DNA of 64,000 bases from Strigamia acuminata (GCA_949358305.1 OX442314.1:30241118-30305117), one strand, 5' to 3'. Shown: positions 1-12,468, counted from the stretch's first letter. Numbers and translations are program-made. Notes: generated by a model not told the origin, from the sequence alone.

Positions 1-248
1 AGCAAATCCCACAACTGCTTTGCGACATGTTTAACCAAAGAGTTGAGCATTGGTTTTAAATTGACAGGAATGATCAAAGCATCTACTCGGAGACAAACTG
101 ATTTTTCAAAGTCTATCCATTCCTTGTGCAGGTCAGCATTCATTATCTCGCATTTAGTCTGAAACATGGTATTGGACTTCCACAGAAGAACCGCCGTGTT
201 CACTAAAGAAATGTGTTCTAGACTCGGTAAGTCTAGAACGGTTCTCAT
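1..248 (-). CDS. N-terminal part of an orphan-family protein, cut by window edge
   Basis: The reverse strand is open from an ATG at 248 down to base 1 (82 codons visible, no intron). I do not recognise the family. The protein begins MRTVLDLPSLEHISLVNTAV and goes on with a Leu- and Trp-rich, probably helical stretch. It lines up with the start of the complete gene at 60634-61452 (MSCVLELPSLQHILCVKMAV), including the following LLWK/HYWK motif and a later LVKHVAKQLWDLL versus KYVGHLGNELHQWFDFL, so the two are divergent members of one family about 60 kb apart on the same strand. No signal peptide or catalytic motif is visible. The rest of the gene lies to the left of the window. Confidence 0.6.
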   Translation of the reverse strand, partial: MRTVLDLPSLEHISLVNTAVLLWKSNTMFQTKCEIMNADLHKEWIDFEKSVCLRVDALIIPVNLKPMLNSLVKHVAKQLWDL

Positions 249-1483
249 GTTCAATTCTAGAAAACAAAATCAAAAATAAAATCGCTTTCGTGCTAGATAA
301 TAACATAATTTAAAAAAATGTAATGTTGTACCGTAAATTTAGGAAATTGGGAAATTCCAAATGGACTTGCTTCATCAATTATGTGACTTCATTCCGATTC
401 CGACCTGTCATCAAGAGTTGTAACCGATTAATTTTTTAATTGTAAAACAGCAATACCGAGTATTTATTATTACCTCAAAACAGCTGTTGTCATGGTACAA
501 ACAAAGATGGCGGGGTGAAAGCTCGGTGAACGCTCGGTGAACAGATAACAAATCTTGAAAGGAGACCTCGTTAAAAAAAAACCGGTTTTCTTCCAACACG
601 AACACAATAAACCTAGGTTTATTGTGTTCGTGGTTCAATACTTTGCAGAGTGGAGAGTGGAGACAGAAATTGGACACTGGGCGAACGGATAATGAAATTC
701 TGGAACCCAACAGGAAAAAACGGAAACGGAAAAAATAAAAACGAACATTAGCGCCATCTTTTGTCGTGTTTTGGATAATTTTAATGTATTTTCGAGCCCT
801 CTTTTATCGTGTTTTGTCAGTTTTCTTTGGTTTTTATCATATTTGTATGTGTTTTTGTGAGAAAACAGAGAAAAGTAGACAAAAATTTGACACGGGAAGA
901 CCGAATAAGGACAGAAAAAAACAAAAACGGATATTCGGGCCTTCTTTTGTCGTGATAATGAGTGATTATAATTTATTTTCGGGCCATCTATCGACGCATT
1001 TTGTCATTTCTTGGGTGTTTATACCAACAATAAATCTCGTGCGTGTGCACATCGGGCGTAATTTTTCTTGTTTTCGGCTTCACTTCGTTGTGTTTCCATC
1101 TTTTTCGGCATGTAGACGCCTAAACTGGGCATTGAATAGGACCCCCCATGACCCCCAAAATGCGTGTCCTATTCACTGACGTCTTCGGACACTAAAGCAA
1201 ATGGCAGAGTAATGTTGGACGACATTGAACACTTGGTTTTATTCAATTCGGTCTGAGTCAGACAAGATGACCAGCAATTTATCAAATCTAAGTTATTATA
1301 AATCAATAATTCTTTCCTAATCTTTTCCAACTAATCAATTCGATCAATTAAAATCCAGTTTACCCCCTTGACGAAATCACACAAAGCATCTACGAATCTC
1401 CTTCAAAGGGTCCCAGTAGAACGTGTGAAAGACCAATAATGCTCACACCGATAACCAGAGGTAAAACGGAAACGGAAACAAAC

Positions 1484-1514
<31 letters not shown>

Positions 1515-1548
1515 ATAAAATTAAATTAAAAAATTTAAAATAATACTA
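249..1548. other. Intergenic, AT-rich, no supported gene
   Basis: Two modest open frames (411-710 minus, 766-1179 plus) have low-complexity or unrecognisable translations and no splice support, so I do not call them. The stretch holds a perfect 36-bp palindrome (597-632), loosely repeated segments reading like 'cttttgtcgtgttttg' around 750-960, a small hairpin with TGAATAGGAC / GTCCTATTCA arms near 1133-1176, and a run of about 30 A residues around 1480-1511 that could be the tail of an old retroposed copy. Confidence 0.5.
597..632. repeat. Perfect 36-bp palindrome
   Basis: The half-site CACGAACACAATAAACCT is followed at once by its exact reverse complement, with CCTAGG at the centre and no spacer. 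I checked both arms base by base. There are no flanking features that explain it. Confidence 0.9.
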
Positions 1549-1581
1549 GATTTTAATCCGGACGGGGGTTTGAAGCTAAAC

Positions 1582-3698
1582 ATGACACCAAAATCGATCT
1601 TCATCCCGACACCGGACACTTGCAGGAAAGAGAGCGTGAAAAGACCGGCCACGCCGTTCGGTTCTTCGTGCACGCCGTTCGGTTCGACGTGCACGCCGTT
1701 CGGGTCGTCGTCGACGAACACCGAGAGCGAGAAGGCGGCGATTCCGCCGGCGATGACACCGAGGCTTCCGCGCTCATCTGCGGTTTCGGTGCTGAAGATG
1801 AACAAGACGCGGCGCGCCCGTTCGGCGATTGAACATATCGAGGATGAGAACCGACTGCGCGGGGGCGCGACGATCGTGGCCAAGTTGCCGTACTCGAGGT
1901 GTCTGGACGGGGGCAGTCGGAGGCATCATTTGGGCAACGTGCGGATGCGCAAAGGGGAGACGACGACGAAGTGTTCGAGCGACGTGGCGTCGATGTCGAG
2001 TGTTTCGTCTACTCCGAGGCCGCAGCTGCTGAGTTTGGGCAGCACTCGGGTTCGGGCGACGAGCAGTAGTGGACAGAGCAGTAGTGAGAAGGGTTGTTGT
2101 CCGTATCACATCAGGGTGAGGAAAAGAAACACGACGACGGATTCGAATGGGGTGCAGGATGCGGAGGTGGTGGTTACTGCTCCCAGGTGCAGGTAGTGTG
2201 ACACATTTTTCTCTTTTCTTATTTTTTTTAGTGTCGAGTTGTTAGTTTTTAGTGTGATTTAGCCAGTTTTTGTTTAATTTAGCGAGTTTTTGTCTGATTT
2301 AGCCAGTTTTTAGTGCGATTTGCCCGTTTTTTATGTGATTTAGCCAGTTTCTGTGATTTAGCCAGTTTTTCGTGTGATTTAGCGAGTTTTTGTCTGATTT
2401 AGCCAGTTTGCCAGTTTTTTGTGTGATTTGTCATGTTAAGTGTAATTAGCCAGTTTTTAGTGTAATTAACCAGTTTTCGTGTGATTTAGCGAGTTTTTGT
2501 CTGATTTAGCCAGTTTTTTGTGTGATTTAGCCAGTTTTTAGTGTGATTAGCCAGTTTTTAGTGTGATTAGCCAGTTTTTAGTGTGATTTAGCCCGTTTTT
2601 GTGTGATTTAGCGAGTTTTTGTCTGATTTAGCCCGTTTTTAGTGTGATTTAGCCAATTTTAGTGTGATTTAGCCAGTTTTTAGTGTGATTTAGCAGGTTT
2701 TTTTCTGATTTAGCGAGTTTTTGTCTGATTTAGCCCGTTTTTAGTGTGATTTAGCCAATTTTGAGTGTGATTTAGCCACTTATTAATATTATTTCGCCAC
2801 TTATTACTAGCATTTCGCTATTTTTTCGACTTTTTAGTCAAACTTTGACAATTTTGAAACTCGTATGATGTTTTTTGTCAGCAGATGTTCCGAAGGAAAC
2901 TCCATCGCACGTGCCCACTCGGCGCTCTCAGCCAACACCTCAGCCCTGACCAACAAGCCGCCAACATCATCCCGTCTTCCGCACGCGCCCAAAAGAGCCC
3001 TCTCCATCGAAGACGCCATCATCCAACTCTCCAAGCGGTCCAACTCGCCCCCGTCGGAGTTCACCGGATCATCGTCCAGTTCCTCCAACCACAAGAAACT
3101 CGTTCACCGCACCCTTTCGACGAACCGAATAACGGACGAGTTGCGCGCCAAACTGGGCCTCACCCCTCCACACAAGAAGAGCGTGCAATCCAAACCGAGT
3201 GGTCAACTCCTGACCCCGTACAAACGACCCGGGTCGTTCGAAAGGATCATGAACGGTCACGCGATCGGCACCCAGACGGTGATCCAGACCAACTTGCCAA
3301 CGCGCTCGTACTCGGACAGCCAACTGGACCTCATATCGAAGAGCAAGATCAGGTGCAGTCGGTGTTTACACCAGTGTCCACTCGACGAGGGCACGTTCAC
3401 GTGCGACACGTGCATCGAGGTGCAGCGCGTGAAAAACGCGTTTGTTATCGAGATATTTTCGGACCGTCCGGGCTGCGAGGAGGCGAAGCCGGAGCAGATG
3501 ACGTGTTACGGGGTTCGGGTCGGTGCGGGCCTGTTGCCTGTGGTTGTGATGTTTATGTCGTTGATTCTGTGCTCGGTGGTTTTGTTGTCGGATTCGGTTA
3601 TGTCGAACGTGTGCGGCCATTATTGCAACTTGCCGACCGTTCTGGATGCTTCGTCGCCGCGTGCTTCCGTTTGGGGCTGGCTGGATCCGTATAATTGA
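1582..3698 (+). CDS. Two-exon gene for a Ser-rich, membrane-anchored protein with a Cys cluster; family unknown
   Basis: Exon 1 runs from the ATG at 1582 (the frame stays open upstream to about 1549, so a 5' exon is possible) to the donor CAG|gtagtg at 2192. Exon 2 begins at 2882 after tttttgtcag and ends at a stop at 3698. The two frames join in phase, giving roughly 475 residues. Exon 1 carries three copies of a 7-residue TPFGSSC-type repeat (21 nt each). Exon 2 has a Ser/Lys/Pro-rich region, a Cys cluster (CSRCLHQC then CDTC) that could bind zinc, a hydrophobic segment (GLLPVVVMFMSLILCSVVLL) near the C-terminus, and a short tail, which suggests a tail-anchored or single-pass membrane protein. 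Exons are clearly GC-richer than the surroundings. An AATAAA lies near 3885. I do not recognise the product; exon pairing rests on frame and splice consensus only. Confidence 0.6.
2230..2790. repeat. Intronic 21-bp minisatellite
   Basis: About 25 imperfect copies of a 21-bp unit (agtgtgatttagccagtttt plus t), with variants such as 'gtctgatttagcgagttttt', fill almost the whole intron of the surrounding gene. Confidence 0.9.
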
Positions 3699-4079
3699 CG
3701 GTTTGACGTGTGGATTTTTTTATTGTGAGGGTTTTGTCTAAATTTAAGTGGTTTTTGTTGTTGTTTTATTTAAATTGTTAATGTGGATATTTTTTTTTTT
3801 TTTTTTTAAATCGAATTACGTCGAATTTGCTATATGGGGTCTTGTAAATTTATTAAAAATTTGTTTATTACTAAAGATTATATGAATAAAGTTACACAAA
3901 AAGTTTCTTTTATTTCTTGTGTTTTGTTTGGGGTGGTTTGGAAAAGGTGGTGTGTTGACGGAATAAAAGTGAGAAGAAGTGAGGTCAATATTGATTTAAT
4001 AATACATTAATATGTGCCGTTAGAGAGATTGTTTACGTGTTCTAAATCTTACAACATCACGTAAAAATTTTACGAAATC

Positions 4080-4690
4080 TGGAACAATTTGCTGAAAATT
4101 GGAACTGATGAATTGGAATTGCTGAATTGCTGAATTGGAATTGCTGAAAATTTAATGAAAATTGAAAAAATTTAATGAAAATTGGAACAATTTGCTGAAA
4201 TTTGCTGAAAATTGGGACAATTTGCTGAAAATTGAAACTGCTGAATTGGAATTGCTAAATTGCTGAATTGGAATTGCTGAAAATTTAATGAAAACTGGAA
4301 AAATTTAGCGAAAATTTGAAAAATTTAATGAAAATTGGAACAATTTGCTGAAAATTTAATGAAAACTGGAAAAATTTAGCGAAAATTTGAAAAATTTAAT
4401 GAAAATTGGAACAATTTGCTGAAAATTTAATGAAAACTGGAACAATTTGCTGAAATTTAATGAAAATTGGAACAATTGGCTAAAAATTTAATGTAAACTG
4501 GAAAAATTTAGTGAAAATTTTACGAAGTCTGGAACAATTTGCTGAAATTTAATGAAAACTGGAACAATTTCCTGAAATTTAATGAAAACTGGAACAATTT
4601 GCTGAAATTTAATAAAAACTGGAACAATTTGCTGAAAAGTTAATGAAAACTGGAACAATTTAATGAAAATTTAATGAAAACTTTAACGAA
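4080..4690. repeat. About 30-31-bp minisatellite downstream of the NF-YA-like gene
   Basis: Imperfect tandem copies built from the modules 'ggaacaatttgctgaaa' and 'tttaatgaaaact', with period mostly 30-31 bp plus mixed higher-order units. The array ends within a few bases of the stop codon of the gene on the opposite strand (stop at 4694), so it probably forms part of that gene's 3' UTR. Stretch 3699-4079 before it holds only a poly-T tract and the presumed polyadenylation region of the upstream gene. Confidence 0.85.
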
Positions 4691-4693
4691 AAT

Positions 4694-5206
4694 TTAATAA
4701 AAACCAACTTTAACTGTCTCAACCTTAACTTTCTTATCCGGCACCGCGTCAAACCGACCCTTAGCATTTCTCTTTCTCTTCACCGCATGCGAATGTCGCG
4801 ATTCGTGCATATATTTCTTCCGAACCAACGATATCTTCCCCATGGCTACCAACTTCTCCCTAGCTTCCCTCCTCTTCAAAATCCTATAATACTGCCTCGA
4901 ATTCACATACACATCTGGATCTTCCGGCAATCCACTCGGATTCGGTATCGCCATCTTCGGCAAATTTTTCACTTCAGGAATCACAACCGGAACCTGATAA
5001 ATCCACGCTTGTCCGTCGGCGCCATGATAAACCACTTGCTGCTGTCCTCTCTGGTCAATTTTCCCAACTACTTGCCCGTTTTTATCGCAAAAATAAAGCT
5101 CGTTGCCTGAATTAAATATTTGTCCACAAAACCTTCCGTTTTCTTCCGTTTTGATTGGCACAACGCATTGTTTGGGTGCAATATTCAACGCTTCCATGCC
5201 TTCCAT
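4694..5206 (-). CDS. NF-YA: NF-YA-like CCAAT-binding subunit, short form
   Basis: NF-YA is the sequence-specific subunit of the trimeric CCAAT-box factor NF-Y. This 170-residue single-exon protein contains the two-helix NF-YA core: subunit-association helix YVNSRQYYRILKRREAREKL (about residues 100-120), a linker, then DNA-binding helix KKYMHESRHSHAVKRKR ending in KGRF (about 129-151). Known NF-YA proteins are about twice as long because of a Gln-rich activation domain in front of the core; here the N-terminal 90 residues have no Gln-rich run. The usual HRH of the DNA-binding helix reads HSH. Start chosen at the first ATG (5206); a second in-frame Met follows three codons later. It is divergently arranged with the NUDT21-like gene. 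It could be the main copy or a shortened paralog. Confidence 0.85.
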   Translation of the reverse strand: MEGMEALNIAPKQCVVPIKTEENGRFCGQIFNSGNELYFCDKNGQVVGKIDQRGQQQVVYHGADGQAWIYQVPVVIPEVKNLPKMAIPNPSGLPEDPDVYVNSRQYYRILKRREAREKLVAMGKISLVRKKYMHESRHSHAVKRKRNAKGRFDAVPDKKVKVETVKVGFY

Positions 5207-5973
<767 letters not shown>

Positions 5974-7108
5974 TGGTAAAATAACAAGTGTTAGTTTGAT
6001 TTAATTACACATCATTTCTTTTATTTCCTATATATTGAATAAATAAATACATTTTTCAATCAACGTCGCAACGAAACATTTATTTTTTGTGTTCCGTCTT
6101 GCTTTAACATTTAAATTTCGCGCGCAAGTCACGTGTGGATTTTGCATGTACGCCATTGGCCACTCTCGTACGAAGGCTTTCATGGATCATCCACAATATC
6201 AATATTGTTTATTGATTTAAAGTGTAAGTGAAATAGCCAAATTTATGAATGAAAAAATCTTGAATTCAATTTAATTAAATACAATTCAATAAATTTTAAA
6301 TAAATTAAAGCGTAAATCAATTTTTATTATCATATATTTTTAATTTGCATTAAATTTCAGTGATTTACATCAAAATCACATTTTTTTTCCTTAGTTTTTC
6401 CTATCAAAATTTCAATTTATACACTTTTCAATGATTTCTATTGCGCAGAATGTCATTAACCCACTCTCATTTCCTCGTCCTCGATCGATGCAATAAGTCT
6501 CACCGACAGAGTCAGCTAACCGACAAAATACAGAGGGTAAACTCAAGGTCAAACGACAGTCCTTGCTGCTACTGCCCTCTACAATTTCTCCCGTTCCATC
6601 TTTTGGCAACATCCAAGGATGAATGACGTCACGGAGAAATGTAAGCATAGCCATCATCTTGATGCTGTAGAGAAGATGGAGCATGATGCATTGCTATTAA
6701 AAATGAAGCTTGCTCAGCTGGTATCTCTTAATTGACTGAGTTTTAGGTAAGACACTTGCAAACACAAACACTAAACAACTCCTAATAACAACTTAAAACG
6801 ACATAAATGATTTATAATGCACAAACTGACAACTCAAACATGTGTTAACCCTAATCCCATCTGCAATGTGCCAACATCTGCTCAATTTCATCCATTTTTA
6901 ATGAATTTCGCTCATTTTTCCAATCAATTCAGGTGTATAAATGGTGCCAAAATGGAATTGGAATCCCAAGGAAGAGCGATTAACCTGAAACGAAGTTTAT
7001 TCTGTAAGTTACGTGCATAATAATCAAATTTAAAAATTAAAAATTAAAAACTAAAATAACATTTTAAATTATATTGCAGGAAAACGTGGAATAAAATTGA
7101 AATCCAAC
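5974..7108. other. Intergenic and 5' UTR of the transporter gene
   Basis: AT-rich sequence. A likely non-coding exon ends at 7003 (TTCT|gtaagt), pairing with the acceptor at 7079; its own acceptor may be at 6931 (attcag). An ATG in that exon (6952) is not the start, because the spliced frame meets TGA at the junction. A 90-residue reverse open frame at 6412-6684 has no recognisable features. Confidence 0.45.
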
Positions 7109-10100
7109 ATGAAACCATCGCTGGCAAACGCTTATCAAAATCGAAATTGGTTGCTGACGACTAATATCATCGAAAACATTCTTTTCTCGGCAATTTTCCT
7201 CGGTTGGCCCGCTCTTGTTACCATTTTGAAAAGCGAGGACTACTATGCTCATCTCTGCACCACGCTCAACACCCGACCGAAAGCGACCGTCTACGACCTG
7301 GCTACAAATTCCACTCGCTCAAGATCGATGGAAATGGCCGTGCCTCTCCTAGGGACTGATCACGGCTCTCTCATCATACCAGCCACGTTGCAATCGTTTA
7401 ATGAATGCTGCAGCCACTACAAGTGGAGTTGTCTGGAGCAAGAAAAACGTCTTAATAAATGCTTTACGGTAATTACCGTACCCCATTCTAATTGATGATG
7501 CACCTATTGATAAATAATGGATAAATCTTAAAATTTATATATACATTGATCAACATATTTTATCATTGCATAAACATGTGAAAATTAAATGAAAATCCTT
7601 ATGTTTAGCCGATACAGAAAATTAATTTATAAATAAATGATAAATGGAATATTCATCTACAGATTTATCATTACATTGATTATACTAATATTTATCATTA
7701 TTTTTAAAATATATTTAATTTTGAAAATCGGGTCTTTTTTCCAGTGTAATCTTTGCGTGCGAAAATATTAAAATAGACTAAACTTATGTTTCTTTTTAGT
7801 TGGGAGCGTTCCTAATGAATATTTTTAACCTTCCAATTGGTTGGACTGTAAATAAACTTAGTGCCAAATGGATACGAAGTGTTGGGATGTAAGTATTTAC
7901 TTATATTCACCGTAAAACCTATTTTACCGTGCAGGAAATTCATCTTGTTACTTTCTTTGTAGGTTGATGTCTTGTGTGGCATTTGTTTTCTTTGCAGTCA
8001 GTTCTGCAAGTAAGTATGACATTATACCCATAAGTTATTATAGAAATTGGAGATAAATTAAATTAAATTAAATTTTCCTGAATTTCCCACTAAATAAATA
8101 TTAAATTTCCCACTTACGATATTTCCCACTAAATAAATTTTTTTCCTCCCACTAATTTAACTTAACCCAAATTAATTACTTTTTCCACTAAAAAAGTTTA
8201 TTTTACGGAGAATACTAATTATGTTTTTGTAATTTTTATTCAGGATTATCTCATCTAATCATGTACGCGGCCGCATTGACCAGCATCGGTGGGAATATAA
8301 TCGTGTATACGTCACTTCAAGTGGCAAATCTGTTTGGTGCTTCAAAAACCCGCAGTTTGGGGCTGCTGGTTGGCTCACACGCGGCTTCCGCCGTTATATT
8401 TCCAATTTTTAAAGTGAAGGATGAACTGACCACTGAAAATATTGCTCAACTGAATAAATTGTATTTCTAGGTGTTTTATGCTTTTGGAGTTCCCTTAAAT
8501 CTGCTCTTCCTAATCCTTGCCGGTCTTTCGATCCTCGGATTGATCAACACTTTTTGTACTGTTCCTGACGCTGCTATTCCTGTTGGAGTAGAATCGCTTC
8601 CATTGGGTGAATGCAAACCAATTTTGCTGGACCGGTCCCAAACTGAAAAAGTCGATGACGAAGAATGTAAAGGATCCATGTCTTCGTGAGCATTTTTCAT
8701 CCAAAAAACTAGATTTGCATAATTATTAATTAAAATTCTCATTTTACAGAATGCACACTGACGACCAAGCGGCAAACAACAAAATCAATACTGAAGCAAC
8801 GGTAATGCCGTTACATCGTATAATATACATGCCGATGTATCTGTGGAGCTTAATATTTGTCTCGATGACTCAACTACGGATGATGTTTTTTATTGGCGAT
8901 TTAAATCAGATGCTTGTTTACACCACACAGAATAACATTGAATCAGGTAAAGTAATTTGTTTTGCAGTGATCGGGTTATTTCACTGTTGAGATGCTGTAA
9001 ACAGACTTAGTCTCTGAAATAAAGTGGTTAATAATGTCTAGGGGTAAAATAAATACAAGGTAAGTATGATAAAATAATAATAATAATAATTTCTTTGTGT
9101 GCCAAACCAGAGTAATTAAAAATAATAAATATTTCTAAGTGGTGACAACAAATATATAAAATATATATAAATATATATTTTCTTAAAAAATTTTAGGACA
9201 AAAGATTTGAAGAGTAGTCATTTTTAGACTAAATAAATGTTGCTCTACAAGTTTACAATTGGAAATTTCTGTCTATCTCTAACGGTTTCCGAGATAATTT
9301 CCCAATGACCTTGAAGGAACATCCCAAAGTCAAATTTCGGGTCACCGAAAGATTGCCCCACCCAACTTTAGTACTTTGCCATCATTAGATTAGATGCATT
9401 GTCAGCACTTTCAGAAATATTAAGTAAAGATACAGACTTTTTGTTCACCCTGTATCTTAAGACATTGCCGTGCGGATTATCGAAAAGAAAAAAGGAATTA
9501 TAGGAAATATTCTACTATTTATTTGCAGTTGATCTATACATTTTCATTTTTGGAATCCTACAAGTGTGTTGTTTGGGAACTAGTCACTTTGCTGGCGGTT
9601 TCGTCGAATGGCGTAACAAAAAGACCGTGAACCCGACTCCGACCGAACAGGAATCTCTTCCTCTTCCATTTACGTCTGCTCCTCAGCAAGTTAACAGTGA
9701 GCTTCCTAGACCTTGCACTTTGACCTCCACTCCTCCTTCGGTGGTACTGTTGGAGAAAGTGGATGAAGGCAAACTGGTCTGTTCCACGGCTTCCGTAGCG
9801 CGGATCCACGAATATGCAAACTCGACTAATACGGAGAAGGAAATTTTCTCAAACGTGCACAAATCCTCTATTCAACGTTTTGTTGAACAGACTGACAATG
9901 CCTCATGCAGCATTGAGTCGACTCCAGAAAGACGGAAACCGACCAAACACATTGCAACAAAAAGTATGGAGAAGAAGATCGAAAAACTGAAAGATACTGC
10001 GATAGTATTTTTCGTCGCTTCCACTCTAATGGTGTTTTTTGGGCTGCTTGTACTCATTCCTTCATTAACCATTCAGGTAAGTAACCACCATTGAAAAATT

Positions 10101-11004
10101 GCCAAATCTTAACATCACTAATGCTAGAAAATTATCATTTTTATATTTTAGGTGTCTACATTTGTTTGCTACACTTTAATTCGTGGTTTAGTTCCATGTG
10201 CAATTGGTCGACTATACTCTGTGGCATTCAATTCAGCACACCACCAGACACTGATTGGATTACTATTAGCAGTCTCCGCCAGCTTTTCTATCATTCAGCA
10301 GCCTCTTTTTATGATAGTTATTGATTTATGTGCTGGAGACCCTTACTGGGTAAAAATTGTCCTTGAATAATTGCTTGTTTAAGGTGGAAACACAAGGGAG
10401 CGGGTAAAATTTAAAAACTTGCTTTTACTTAAAAAAGCGGCTAAAAACTCGCCCGCTTGAGCAAACACAATCTTGCGTTTTTATTCAAAGCTTTGTTTTG
10501 AAGCGAGCTTGTACTCACCCACTCCGATCAAACCGAGTTTGATTTACCAGCTTCAAGCTTGCAGGTGTTTTGGTCATGTGGCTTTGACAGCCGATCAGAA
10601 TCGTGAGGAAATTCTTGGAAGAGATATTGGCGGGAATTTCTAGCTAGCTACCAAGCTAGCTTGAATTTGCCGGTTAAGCTGGTAAGCCAAAAGCGGGTCA
10701 AGTGAGCTTGTAAATGACTCCCTCTTTAAACTTGTGCTAGCAAGCTTTGGAATTTTAACCGCACCTTTGTGTTTTCACGTTTAGGGTTTGAAATGATAAC
10801 ATGTTTGATTTTCAGGTGAATATTGCTCTATTAATTCCATCACTTCTTTGCTTTGGCCTTCCTGTGCATCTATTGTTCCACTGTAAACACCTGAAGCAGT
10901 GGAAAGATGCGTCGACTAACATTGCAGTCGTGCAACCGGTTGCCGTGAAAATGCAGTACGTCGATAACAAACTGAACAATCGTTCTGTTCCCACAGAACT
11001 CTAA
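7109..11004 (+). CDS. SLC43: SLC43-family major facilitator transporter
   Basis: Nine coding exons join in phase: 7109-7468, 7800-7888, 7963-8009, 8244-8413, 8471-8685, 8750-8946, 9529-10076, 10152-10349, 10816-11004, giving 670 residues. SLC43 members are plasma-membrane facilitators: A1 and A2 carry large neutral amino acids, A3 carries purine nucleobases. The start MKPSLANAYQNRNWLL aligns directly with the SLC43 N-terminus, followed by first-helix motif IENILFSAIFLGWPALV. Later family motifs are NLPIGW..NKLSAKW, GGNIIVYTSLQVANLFG, WSLIFVSMTQLRMMFFIGDLN, and a C-terminal block ending in LFHCKHLKQWK. The loop encoded by 9529-10076 is much longer than in mammals, with about 100 polar residues. 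AATAAA lies 6 bp after the stop. Which SLC43 substrate class applies cannot be told from sequence. Introns hold repeats, including a MITE at 10382-10780. Confidence 0.9.
10382..10780. mobile_element. 399-bp MITE with TTA target duplication (PIF/Harbinger-like)
   Basis: Inverted ends AGGTGGAAACACAAGGG (left) and ACGTGAAAACACAAAGG (right, reverse complement) are flanked by TTA at 10379-10381 and 10781-10783. A 3-bp TTA/TWA duplication is typical of PIF/Harbinger. It lies in the last intron of the SLC43 gene and has no coding capacity. Confidence 0.7.
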
Positions 11005-11015
11005 ACTACAATAAA

Positions 11016-11811
11016 CTCAAGTAATTAGTATACATTTTCCAAATTTAAGTTCAACTTGCATTATTCAGAAGAGTTCGACTTAAAAACGTCTCCATTTTAC
11101 AAATATTTATTACCGTTTGGTTTTATTTTTTCATGATTATTGTAAAACAAAGTGAAAATCATGTATCACGCGTATTACTAGTACGTTTTAATTTGATCAG
11201 TACTTAAGTAGGAAGAAACGTGCGTGAATTTATTCTATTCGCATATATAAAAAAAAATCTGCTTTTTTGGAATATGAAAATTATATATTGCATGAAAATT
11301 AATTATACGATGCATATTCTCTTGAATAATTAATATAACATCATTTGTGATATTGTTTACATGTATTTTTATGTCAGTGTTATGTTTAGTATGATAGTTT
11401 AAGTCGTTTTTTTATTTTGTAAAATACCACTGATGTCTCCAAAGAAACTTATACAGTCTTGATCAGCAGTGAGTATTTATATGTATTGAAGAAATTAAAG
11501 AAAAAAATCATTCCAAGTAGTAATTTCATTTGTTTTATACAAAAAAAAATCAAAAAAAATTAGAGTAAATGCATAATTTTCACATTTGTGGAATGTGTGT
11601 CTTGTGTTTGTGAGTTTGTTTTTACATCTTTTAACCTCATACAAGAAAAAAAAATCACAAACACATATAACACGACTTTATGAATGCAGCTGGTGTCTTT
11701 TTGTTACACTTTTTTTTGGAACATACAATATCTACCGTGTGAAATCAGAATTGGGTAATCAGACAACGCACTCGTATGATTCTACCGAGATAACATAACT
11801 CGTAACAATAG
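11016..11811. other. Intergenic AT-rich stretch
   Basis: Downstream of the transporter polyadenylation signal. I see no gene, RNA or organised repeat here beyond poly-A/poly-T tracts. Confidence 0.4.
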
Positions 11812-12298
11812 AGTTTGCGGGATGCATTTTTCCCTTACAGTTAAAGACTATACGGTATAAAAATAGTGTAAGGGAGAAATGATAAATTAAGTTTTTGCGG
11901 GCTGCACTTTTTCCTTATCACTAAACTATTTCAGCCAACTACTGACAGTTAGTAATTTTGGGCCTAAAAATTCAATTTGGGGGCGTAAATGTGCAAATTT
12001 CTGCATAAAATTTCCATTATTATGCCTATAAAGTATGGTTTTGGGCCTAAAATTCAAGTTTGGGCCTCACTTATCATTCAATCTACATACCTATGACTGA
12101 GATGTGTTTGATCGGGACAACAAAATAATCGCCATTTGCAATTGGCGGAGCTCAAAATATAGTGTTCTCAATTCTGATTGGCTGCGCTATATTTTAATTT
12201 AGGGTTGAAAACGATACACTAAAGATTTTTCCCTTACGATATGGCACTAAAATAGTGTAACGTGGCACAAAATAAGGGAAAAATGCATGCCGCAAACT
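11812..12298. mobile_element. Inverted-repeat element (MITE), about 487 bp
   Basis: The left end AGTTTGCGGGATGCATTTTT and the reverse complement of the right end AGTTTGCGGCATGCATTTTT differ at one base; the match continues through CCCTTA. No coding capacity. No clear target duplication. A fragment of the same family (GATGCATTTTTCCCTTACAG and onward) sits right after the BTB gene at 55609. Confidence 0.75.
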
Positions 12299-12468
12299 AT
12301 ATAATCACACTGGTGTTCTCGATATAGACAACATATACGATGTCATAAATTGTTCAACAAACGTATGAAATTCCAAACTTGTGACAAATTAGCAATAGAT
12401 GGCGCCACTAGTACTAGCGGCAAATTCAACCTCGAACTTACTATTTCCCATAGAAATGGTTCACAAAC

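Noticed and set aside
766-1179. 137-residue plus-strand frame
   Set aside because: Lies in loosely repeated AT-rich sequence, no recognisable domain or splice support.
6952-7003. Transporter start at MELESQGRAINL
   Set aside because: Splicing to the next acceptor creates TGA at the junction, and the family N-terminus aligns with the Met at 7109.
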